From Streptomyces sp. G44 (GTDB lineage: Bacteria; Actinomycetota; Actinomycetes; Streptomycetales; Streptomycetaceae): 64,000 nt of DNA. The notes beneath the pieces are model-generated. The model saw only the letters and a list, made by a program, of their open reading frames with translations, was not told where the DNA came from and did not search any database. The translations under genes were made by a program, and so were the position numbers. The first letter of the stretch is position 1; each line of letters starts with the position of its first letter. Positions 54,263 through 61,496 of the stretch are shown here, piece by piece. The stretch covers positions 35,504 to 99,503 of the forward strand of contig NZ_JAFEXF010000007.1 of assembly GCF_016905445.1 (NCBI RefSeq). The letters are read 5' to 3'.

Positions 54263-56575
54263 ATGCGATGGTTTCCCGGGAGCGGTCTGTTCGGCTCGAA
54301 GCCGACGAGGGAGCGCGACAGCAATCACCGCAGCGCACAGCGTCCATGGTGGGTGCTGATCACCACCGCGGGCGTCGGCATCATCCTGGCTCTGTCCGCG
54401 TTTGTGGTGCCCAGCCAGCTCTCCAACGGCGGTTACATCGCCGAGGGGACCGAGGCCACCCGCACAGAGACACTGCTCAATCAGCGCTTCGACGCGGGAA
54501 TTCCCGACTTGGTGCTGTACGTGCGAGCACAGAAGCCGACTGACGATCCCGAAGTAATGCGAGCGGGGCGGGATTTCACCCGCCGAGTGACGGAACAACC
54601 GGGCGTCGGTCAGGTCTTGTCCTACTGGACCGTAGCGGATCGCCGACTGGTCAGTGAGGACGGCCGGGCCGCCCTGGTCACCGTGGACCTACGGGGTGAC
54701 GAAGACGCGGCTGCACGCAGAGCGGCGGGCCTGGTCCCGCGGTTGACCGGTGAGCAAGGCATGTTCACGGTCACGGCGACCGGGCCGGCCTGGGTGATGG
54801 CGCAGGCGACCGAGCTGAGCCGCGAGGAACTGATCCGCGCCGAACTCATCGGTGCCCCATTGGCTGTACTGGTGCTGCTCTTCGCCTTCGGCTCGATCAC
54901 GGCGGCGCTGCTGCCAGCGGTGGTCGGCGCGCTGGCGGTCGCGGGAACTTTCGCCGTGCTTCAGGTACTGGCGACATATATGCCGTTGTCGGTGTTCGCC
55001 TTCAACATCACCACTGCACTCGGCTTCGGGTTGGCCGTCGACTACGGCCTGTTCGTCGTCAGCCGCTACCGCGAGGAACTGGCCGTCGGCGTCACGCCGC
55101 CCGACGCGATCGAAACGACCATGCGCACGGCCGGCCGAACCGTGCTGTTCTCCGCGGGCACCGTCGTGGTCTGCCTGGCCGCACTACTGCTCTTCCCGCT
55201 GGGTTTCCTGCGCTCCTTGGGGCTGGCCGGCATCAGTGTGGTCGTACTGGCAGCCGCCGTCACACGGTTGGTGTTGCCGGCCATGCTCCTGGTCATCGGC
55301 CGCCGGATCGACCGCCTGGATCCGTTCGCCTCTTTGCGCCGCAGTGGACGGGCCGACCGAAGCCGGTTGTGGACGGGCCTGGCGCGACTAGCCACAGGGC
55401 GACCGGTGCTGGCGGGCGCGTGTGCGGTTCTGTTCCTGCTTGCGTTGACTGTGCCGTTCGCTCATGCCCGTTTCGGTGTCACCGATGAGCGGGTCCTTCC
55501 TGAAAAGACCGAGTCCCACGCCACCGCCGCGCGTATCGGAGACGAGTTTCCCCTGCCGTGGACCCGGACGCTGGCCGTGCTGCTGCTCGATACCGACGTC
55601 GTCGATCAACACGACGACTTGGATGCCTACGCGCGTAAGGTCTCCGCGCTGCCCACCGCGGGAGAAGTCGGCACCGCACTGGGCACCTACCGTGACGGGC
55701 ACCGCACATCCGGGCCGTCGACAGACTCGCTCATCTACATCACCAACGGCTCCACCTGGCTCTCGGTGATCGCCGACGGGCCCCCTTCGGCCGATGAACC
55801 CCTGGTAAGGGAGCTGCGCGCACTCCCCTCGCCGGGGCGCCACTTCGTCTCGGGCCGCCCTGCCCGAGTGCTGGACACCAAAAACGCCGTCCTGGGTGCC
55901 CTGCCGACGGCTGCGGCCACCGTCGTCGGGGCGGTGCTGCTGCTGTTGTTCCTCTTCACGGGCTCGGTACTCATCCCCGTCAAGGCGGTGATCATGGGTG
56001 CGCTGAGCCTGAGCGCGAGTTTCGGGGCAATGGTGTATGTGTTCCAGGACGGCCACCTGCGTGCCCTGGTCGGGCACTTCACCGTGACCGGGGAGCTGGA
56101 GACGTCGATGCCGATCTTGGTGTTCGGCGCGGCATTTGCTCTCTCCGTCGATTACGAGCTGTTCCTCATCTCCCGAATCCAAGAGGAGTACCGGCGTACC
56201 GGTGATCACAAAGAAGCGGTCGTCACCGGACTCGCCCGCACGGGCCGGATGATCACCGTGGCGGCAGTGATCTTCGCGGTCGCCCTGCTGCCCCTGGTCT
56301 CTTCCGCCATCACCCTGCTGAAACTCGTCGGCTGCGGGCTCGCCCTCGCGGTCCTGGTCGACGCCACCGTGGTACGCGGCGTACTGGTCCCATCGTTCAT
56401 GCAGCTGACCGGGCACGCCAACTGGTGGGCACCACGCCCTCTCGCCGCACTTCACCGACGTATCGGCGCGGACCGATGGCACCATCACATCGGTCCCCCC
56501 ACCACCCACGCCGGGCTCCCCGCGGCACGTGACAGCGAACCCGCGACCGTACAGGCGCGGCAGGCAGGTGAGTAG
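54263..56575 (+). CDS. MMPL-family (RND) transporter (770 aa)
   Basis: Two repeats, each with one N-terminal helix, a large extracytoplasmic domain and five clustered helices. The first helix is VLITTAGVGIILALSAFVV. The first cluster (about 195-370) contains TALGFGLAVDYGLFVVSRYREEL, with the Asp-Tyr proton-relay motif. The second cluster (about 545-720) has AFALSVDYELFLISRIQEEY. MMPL proteins export complex lipids in mycobacteria and related compounds in Streptomyces. AGGAAAGG precedes ATG 54263. It lies about 1.2 kb downstream of the second PKS, in the same direction but beyond the opposing secreted-protein gene. It is a good candidate exporter of the PKS/desaturase product. Confidence 0.9.
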   Translation: MRWFPGSGLFGSKPTRERDSNHRSAQRPWWVLITTAGVGIILALSAFVVPSQLSNGGYIAEGTEATRTETLLNQRFDAGIPDLVLYVRAQKPTDDPEVMRAGRDFTRRVTEQPGVGQVLSYWTVADRRLVSEDGRAALVTVDLRGDEDAAARRAAGLVPRLTGEQGMFTVTATGPAWVMAQATELSREELIRAELIGAPLAVLVLLFAFGSITAALLPAVVGALAVAGTFAVLQVLATYMPLSVFAFNITTALGFGLAVDYGLFVVSRYREELAVGVTPPDAIETTMRTAGRTVLFSAGTVVVCLAALLLFPLGFLRSLGLAGISVVVLAAAVTRLVLPAMLLVIGRRIDRLDPFASLRRSGRADRSRLWTGLARLATGRPVLAGACAVLFLLALTVPFAHARFGVTDERVLPEKTESHATAARIGDEFPLPWTRTLAVLLLDTDVVDQHDDLDAYARKVSALPTAGEVGTALGTYRDGHRTSGPSTDSLIYITNGSTWLSVIADGPPSADEPLVRELRALPSPGRHFVSGRPARVLDTKNAVLGALPTAAATVVGAVLLLLFLFTGSVLIPVKAVIMGALSLSASFGAMVYVFQDGHLRALVGHFTVTGELETSMPILVFGAAFALSVDYELFLISRIQEEYRRTGDHKEAVVTGLARTGRMITVAAVIFAVALLPLVSSAITLLKLVGCGLALAVLVDATVVRGVLVPSFMQLTGHANWWAPRPLAALHRRIGADRWHHHIGPPTTHAGLPAARDSEPATVQARQAGE

Positions 56576-56730
56576 CGTGAGTAGCCCCTAATGGCCATAG
56601 GCAGTAGAGCACGCCAGGGGGGCCGACTGCGGGGAGTCGTCACTGCGGGGTTACAGGGCGGCAGTTGCCGGCCCGACGCCTGCTCGCCTCCGGCACACTG
56701 CACGTGGAGGGCCTCCGAGCAGGGGATCGA

Positions 56731-56930
56731 GCGGTACGGAGGCCCTCAGGCCTCCACCGTGGTGGAGGACGTCTTCCGCGCCGGCAGCCGCCTCGTCCTG
56801 GCCGCCCTCACGTACACCGAGGACGAAAAACTCCTGACCGCGGCCGTCGGCGCCGTCGACATCACACTCACACTCGCGCTCCACGAATTCCGCTCCGCCT
56901 TGAAAGAGCGTGAACCTCCGGTGAGCCGTC
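56731..56930 (+). other. Possible truncated small hypothetical gene
   Basis: A + frame reads YGGPQASTVVEDVFRAGSRL, VLAALTYTEDEKLLTAAVGA and VDITLTLALHEFRSAL with codon bias typical of a gene. It is cut at about 56930 where an antisense IS5 transposase fragment begins, suggesting disruption by that insertion. The family is not recognised and the start is unclear. Confidence 0.3.
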
Positions 56931-57100
56931 GCCGACGACACTCCGAACGTCGGTGGCAGATACCGCCACGCGCACCCGCTGATCAGCACGTAGACGATGG
57001 CTGTGAACACGGCACGTTGGTAGATCGGGGCGGTGTCACCGCCCTGCGGGCGCGAGCGGAAAGACGGCCGTACCCGGCTCAACCATGGCCCATAGGTCAT
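56895..57100 (-). pseudogene. IS5-family transposase, N-terminal relic
   Basis: The minus strand encodes FRSRPQGGDTAPIYQRAVFT, AIVYVLISGCAWRYLPPTFG and VSSATAHRRFTLF. This is the conserved N-terminus of IS5 (IS427-type) transposases. The similarity stops after about 70 residues, with no DDE core. This copy differs from the IS5 relics at 3130 and 58265. Confidence 0.75.
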
Positions 57101-57224
57101 CCGGCATGAGCCGCTGCGGCAGGTCCCCACCCATGAACGATCACGGTGCCGCTGCCGGTCGGCTTCAGGCGAGGGGCACTACAGGCGTTGGGATGGGCCG
57201 ACCCCTCCACCTCAGAATGAGCGC

Positions 57225-57605
57225 ATGGCTACTGTTTCCGTCGACCCCCGCCCGTTGAACGCCGACGAGCGCGCAGTGCTTGAACACATCCTGTCGGCGG
57301 AGTTCGCCGGCGCATCACAACTGCAGAGTCAGCTGGACCGTACCGAGGTGATCGCCGTCTGGGGGCCGGGCTCCGTGAGCGTTGACCTGCAGGTCCGGGG
57401 CACTTGCGAGCATGCGGCACTGCCGGAAGCACTCGTGCCCGTAGACGCACACGTCCACAACCCGTCCGGAGCCTACATCGGCGAGATCCTGGTATGGACG
57501 GACCGCGGAGCCACGCTCGCAGCCCTGGAGTTCGCCTGGGTCACCGACGAGATGCCCACGTCTCTCCCGGCCATCGTGAACGGCCGGCTCAGCTGGCCAG
57601 CCTGA
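57225..57605 (+). CDS. Hypothetical protein (126 aa)
   Basis: ATG 57225 with acceptable codon bias throughout. The protein is acidic, soluble and without motifs I recognise. It looks like one alpha/beta domain (ADERAVLEHILSAEFAGASQ, then alternating strands GPGSVSVDLQVRG, GEILVWTDRGATLAALEFA). Small proteins of this kind are common as uncharacterised genes in Streptomyces. Flanked by transposase relics. Confidence 0.55.
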   Translation: MATVSVDPRPLNADERAVLEHILSAEFAGASQLQSQLDRTEVIAVWGPGSVSVDLQVRGTCEHAALPEALVPVDAHVHNPSGAYIGEILVWTDRGATLAALEFAWVTDEMPTSLPAIVNGRLSWPA

Positions 57606-57657
57606 CAGCTGCGCCCATCCAGAGGGCCTACGGCCTCGCAGCGGACGAGAACGCCAC

Positions 57658-57834
57658 GTGAGGCAGCCTCTAAGCATCAGGGATCTATTCCCCGGCCGCG
57701 ACGACGACTTTCTTGCGACTGCGGTCTACGAGGTTCCGGCCGCGCTGTACTCGGCAATGCGGAGTGCCATCCCGTACCTGGAGTTCCATGAGGGTCTGGA
57801 ACACCGAATCGGTGGTTTCCGCCTAGCAATTTGA
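57658..57834 (+). CDS. Possible small ORF (58 aa)
   Basis: GTG 57658 opens a 59-codon frame reading SIRDLFPGRDDDFLATAVYE and ending HRIGGFRLAI. It has reasonable composition but no clear ribosome site and no known family. It abuts the end of the antisense transposase relic and may be a gene fragment. Confidence 0.2.
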   Translation: MRQPLSIRDLFPGRDDDFLATAVYEVPAALYSAMRSAIPYLEFHEGLEHRIGGFRLAI

Positions 57835-58206
57835 GCTTGGCGATCCGCCACTGCGTCGGGGCTTCGTGCCGACCTTGTGGTGTTCGGGTCGGGTGTAGGG
57901 CTCCCCGGTGGTGAGGACGCGTCCGACGTCGTAACGGGCGGCCAGTCGCCGGTTCTTCGAGCCGGGCGGGCGGCCGGGGCCGGGCCGGGTGGGTTTCGGT
58001 GCATCGGTGAGGGAGCGCGTCTTCGTGTGCAGGTTTCTGAACCCTCTGCGGACGCGGGCGGGTGTCAGATTGTTCGGCTCGGTTGACTTCTCCCAGGGTC
58101 TGCGGAGGTCGGTGGTCAGGGGGCGGGTGAGGCGGAGCTGGGGGTAGGCAGCGATCACGAGCCAGGTCCACCGGTTGGCCGCTTCCGAGTTGCGGAGGCG
58201 GGGCTT
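57823..58206 (-). pseudogene. NF041680-type transposase, C-terminal relic
   Basis: The minus strand reads PRLRNSEAANRWTWLVIAAY, LRRPWEKSTEPNNLTPARVR, RGFRNL and PTRPGPGRPPGSKNRRLAAR, the C-terminal third of this actinobacterial transposase group. Its 5' side is cut at 58206 by the IS5 terminal repeat, so an IS5 element inserted into it. Confidence 0.7.
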
Positions 58207-58226
58207 ACTGATCGTTTCAGAATGAG
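58207..58226 (+). repeat. IS5-type terminal inverted repeat, second copy
   Basis: ACTGATCGTTTCAGAATGAG is 18/20 identical to 3068-3087. It is the exact boundary between the NF041680-type relic (left) and the IS5 remnant (right). Confidence 0.6.
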
Positions 58227-58264
58227 ATGCACAGGCGGGGTAGGCACATGAGCTGCAGACCAGG

Positions 58265-58382
58265 TCGCCGGTGGCCACAGGGTGAGGATGACGGCGCGCG
58301 GGCGTCCGTGTCGGTCGACGATCAGCTGGTGCTTGGAAGCGGGGCCCGGCCGCCAGGTGAAGGGGCCGAGGTGTCTCCTTGT
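58265..58382 (-). pseudogene. IS5 transposase DDE-region fragment
   Basis: GPASKHQLIVDRHGRPRAVI, preceded by LGPFTWRP, matches the segment around the second catalytic region of IS5 transposases (GPSP.DR..PGSKHHLI.D..G.PL). Only about 40 residues survive between the terminal repeat and the next gene. Confidence 0.6.
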
Positions 58383-58434
58383 GGGCGCTGTGAGAGGGTC
58401 CCGCCGTCCCCATCCAGCCCTTACGATCGGGCGC

Positions 58435-59268
58435 ATGTCGACCACATCGCCAATGCCGGTTCTGCGTGCCTCCGATGGCGCCTTGCTCCGATTCGACGGT
58501 AATGCGCTGGTTTTACGCCGGAAAGCCGAGGAAGTCCGGATTCCCCTCCTGGCGATAGAGTGCATCCGTTCCGAGGGACGCAGCCTGGTCGTCGACCTTA
58601 CTGCCCCGTCCGGAATGGTGCCTTCGATGCACCGGATTGACGACGTGAGTAAGGCTGCCGCTGACCTGTTCGCCGAAGCCGTCAACGCGGCCCTGCCTGA
58701 GCGTCCCGCGAACGCCGAGGGCTCGAAACTCGTGATCACCCGCGCGGTGACCGAGTCTCAAGAGGAGAGGGACAAGCGAAGGCGCAGGGGGTGGGGAACT
58801 GCTGTCGTCCTCGTGTGTGCCGGCCTTGCGGCGGCCGTCGCCGCCCATGGGGTTTGGACCTTCGCGTTCATCATTATGCTGGTCGGTCCTGTTGGTGCGT
58901 TGCTCACAGCAATCGGTGCCGACATGGTGCGGTTGCGGTACCGCTCCCGGTACCTGCTCCGTCACGGCGTCACCGTCGAAGCGAGAAGAGTCAGTGAAAC
59001 ACGCGTTCTGGGCGGTGAGTTCGGGATGTTTGTGTACACCGACATGCACGGTGTGGAGCGTAGCGTGAACGTCAAGAGCCGGTCCGCTACGGTCCAGGTC
59101 GTCTACCACCCGGCCAAGCCAGGCATCGTGACCGAATACGGCTCGCGGGCCAGCCGCGCGAGCGACACCGTCGCCGCCCTGTGTTTCCTCGTCTTCGGGC
59201 TCATCGTCGACGCGACGGTCATCGGCGTAGCGATCGGCTCCTTCCAGGGCATGTACCCCGGCTACTGA
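58435..59268 (+). CDS. Hypothetical multi-pass membrane protein (277 aa)
   Basis: ATG 58435. The first 100 residues are a beta-rich cytoplasmic domain (ALLRFDGNALVLRRKAEEVR, IPLLAIECIRSEGRSLVVDL) resembling the small PH-like or DUF4429-type domains of Streptomyces. Two membrane helices follow (about 120-160), then a DUF3592-like beta segment (VTVEARRVSETRVLGGEFG, VYHPAKPGIVTEYGS), and a final helix near the C-terminus (TVAALCFLVFGLIVDATVIG). Function unknown. Family resemblance is by eye only. Confidence 0.6.
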   Translation: MSTTSPMPVLRASDGALLRFDGNALVLRRKAEEVRIPLLAIECIRSEGRSLVVDLTAPSGMVPSMHRIDDVSKAAADLFAEAVNAALPERPANAEGSKLVITRAVTESQEERDKRRRRGWGTAVVLVCAGLAAAVAAHGVWTFAFIIMLVGPVGALLTAIGADMVRLRYRSRYLLRHGVTVEARRVSETRVLGGEFGMFVYTDMHGVERSVNVKSRSATVQVVYHPAKPGIVTEYGSRASRASDTVAALCFLVFGLIVDATVIGVAIGSFQGMYPGY

Positions 59269-59424
59269 AACGCTGCTGGTGGGAGCCTGATTTCTTGAGA
59301 GTTCCTGTGAGGCTCCGACCGCCCAATGATGGGTGTGTTCATTAGCGGCGATCGGCGCGGGTGTCGTCCCGGCAAGGGGACCCCCACGGTTGAGCACATC
59401 CGGAAGTCCATCGCTGAACTGCTG

Positions 59425-59530
59425 GAACACGCCATCGCTCCGCGTCCTGGAGAAGCTCGGGTTCGAGCGGGATCACGTCTCGTTGGAAGACAACGGTGAA
59501 GTGGTCTGGCTTACACGCGAGTTGCCGTGA
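59425..59530 (+). pseudogene. GNAT acetyltransferase, C-terminal relic
   Basis: NTPSLRVLEKLGFERDHVSL, then EDNGEVVWLTRELP, is the conserved end of a GNAT domain (N..S..v.eKLGF). The acetyl-CoA-binding part upstream is not in frame. The rest of the 59269-59666 gap shows no gene. Confidence 0.65.
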
Positions 59531-59666
59531 GGCGAGCCTCCCGGGGCTTCGTGCTCACATGACCGAGCGCGCTCCGGCGGAGCGCCAGGCATGCCGAGAG
59601 CGGTGGGATACACGGCTCAGCCCCACGACAAGTCGACCACACCGGAGCTCTTTTACGGGACAAGCC

Positions 59667-60140
59667 TTAGGGCGCGCCGGGTATCCCAAGGGCGACCAAG
59701 AGGGCCGAGCAGAGCTCTTCCGCGAACAGGGCCGACCCGGTGAGAGTCTGCCGTATGGCTTCCTCGTCGGGCGTCAGTCCGGCGGCGGCCGACCAGGCGA
59801 GCGCACCGGCCACGGCGGGTTCGACGGGGAAGTGCTCCATGGGGACCTCGTAGTCCTCCGCCTTTTCGCGGTTGAGCAGGCCCTCCCAGGCGCTGCCGTC
59901 CGGCGTGGCGGCCTCGATGAAGCCCACGTCACTGTCGAAGAAGGACACCATGACCGCCGGTGCCCCCGTTCTTTGCACGAGGTTTGCCAGACCGCGCCGC
60001 CCGGCGTCGGCGAATTCCGTCACCTGCCAGCCCCCCGCCAACGCCTCCGTGTCGTCCACGCCCGTGAACCCGGCCGCCCGCATGAGCTGGTGCAGCTCGC
60101 CCGTGGTCCGGGCCGCCAATGATCCGCCTGAGTTACCCAT
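59667..60140 (-). CDS. Hypothetical protein (157 aa)
   Basis: ATG 60140. A soluble protein with LMRAAGFTGVDDTEALAGGW, then AVMVSFFDSDVGFIEAATPD, and acidic helices at the end (TPDEEAIRQTLTGSALFAEE). No signal peptide or known motif. Codon bias supports coding. It lies between the GNAT relic and the broken Rep gene. Confidence 0.55.
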   Translation of the reverse strand: MGNSGGSLAARTTGELHQLMRAAGFTGVDDTEALAGGWQVTEFADAGRRGLANLVQRTGAPAVMVSFFDSDVGFIEAATPDGSAWEGLLNREKAEDYEVPMEHFPVEPAVAGALAWSAAAGLTPDEEAIRQTLTGSALFAEELCSALLVALGIPGAP

Positions 60141-60239
60141 GGCCCGCACGCTAGGGGACGCCTCTGACAATCTCGCTCCGGCCGCCTGGCCGGAGCCAGC
60201 AGGACGCCGGGGCCCGGCAGTCGATGTCGCCGGTGACGG

Positions 60240-61010
60240 GCCCTGGCAGCCGCCTCGCCGGGGACGAGAATTCGGCGTGATGCGTGCGGTGGATGCTGTT
60301 GGCGATCGCACGGGCCTCTACGGCTGGCAGCAGCTCCGCGAACTGGGTGTTCCTGGACTTCCGCGTGGATGGTGGCATGCAGGGTGTCGGGACTGCCGAA
60401 GTGATGGCGGACCTCGCAATACGCCCAGGTGCGGGCCGTCTCGAAGACCGAGCAGTTACGGCCCAGACCCGTGATGTTCGTGCGGTAGCGCTTGGTCTCC
60501 CGCCAGCGCGCAGGCGGCATACGGTCGCCCAGCGCGCCTCCTCCAGCGCGCCGAGCGTACGGAGACCACCGTGGAGCCACTCGGTGCTCCAGCCCGTGTG
60601 CATCGGGCTCAGCCCTGAATACGCCGCATCCCCGTCCACTGCCCGGCACAGGCCCTCGGCGACGGCGACGGCGGCGGCGACGGCGGCGGCGTAGGCCAAG
60701 GGCTTGCGCCGGGCGTACTCGGTCCGCGTCACCGCCTCCGCCTCCGCCAGAGCCCACACCGCATGCGCATGCCCGTTCACCGGGTTCTCCACCACCGCGT
60801 TCGGCAACGGATGCGAGTCCACCGAGGAAGCCGCACGCAGCACCGCGTCCGAGTGGTCCACATCCACCACCAGCAGATTGCTCAGAGCCGACGGGTTCGC
60901 CTCCACGTAGCGACGCGTCATCGCCACAGGCTGCCGCTCCCGCCGAATCCCCTCCTGCAAGCGGTTCGTCGCATACGGCCGCAACGGCAGCGACAGGGGT
61001 CGTCGACGTC
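60240..61010 (-). pseudogene. Plasmid-type replication initiator (Rep/primase-like), frameshifted
   Basis: The minus strand reads PLRPYATNRLQEGIRRERQP, RRYVEANPSALSNLLVVDVD, NPVNGHAHAVWALAEAEAV and SGLSPMHTGWSTEWL in one frame. It then reads RWRETKRYRTNITGLGRNCS and ARTWAYCEVRHHFGSPD in a second, and ends with LLPAVEARAIANSIHR in the first. This is a Rep protein of actinobacterial plasmids or integrative elements with at least two frameshifts (near 60510 and 60360). A GGC-repeat expansion at about 60655-60693 may be one cause of damage. Confidence 0.7.
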
Positions 61011-61197
61011 GCGCTCTACACCACGGCGTCCGTCGACGCGGTCGTCCCCGCCCACCCCGAGGTCGACTGGGAGCAGCTGCACGCGGTGGAGAAAGGCCGG
61101 CGCTCACCGCTCGCCGCGCTGCGTGCAGAGCCGGCACCCGTCTGAGCGCCCACGCGCCGGTACAGCATTACGAGGGTCCTCCCCCGCCCGCCGCGTC

Positions 61198-61440
61198 TCA
61201 GCCGTCCAGAAAGGCGGCCAAGGCGCGGCGTTGCTCTTCCTCGCGGGCGATCTGCCGGGCGAGGACCTCACGTTCGATGTACGGATCGACGGCGGCGAGG
61301 ACCATGCGCCGGAGTTTTGCTGGCTCCAGCGCTTCCACCTCCCACTGCACGGGACGGCGGGGGTCGAAGCCGTAGCGGCGGGCAAAGGCCGGCCACCTCG
61401 GATCGCCGCGCTTGCGAGCCGGGCGGGCCGCAGACCCTCC
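61198..61440 (-). pseudogene. C-terminal fragment of a mobile-element protein
   Basis: One minus frame reads GDPRWPAFARRYGFDPRRPV, QWEVEALEPAKLRRMVLAAV and ends REEEQRRALAAFLDG at a stop. It has good codon bias and resembles the end of a protein found on Streptomyces integrative elements, but I cannot name it. Upstream sequence is disrupted. The call is from context beside the Rep relic. Confidence 0.4.
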
Positions 61441-61496
61441 TTAGCGCCGCGTACGCCAGCCACAGTGTGCGGCTGCACTCGGAGTCGAGGAGGTTG

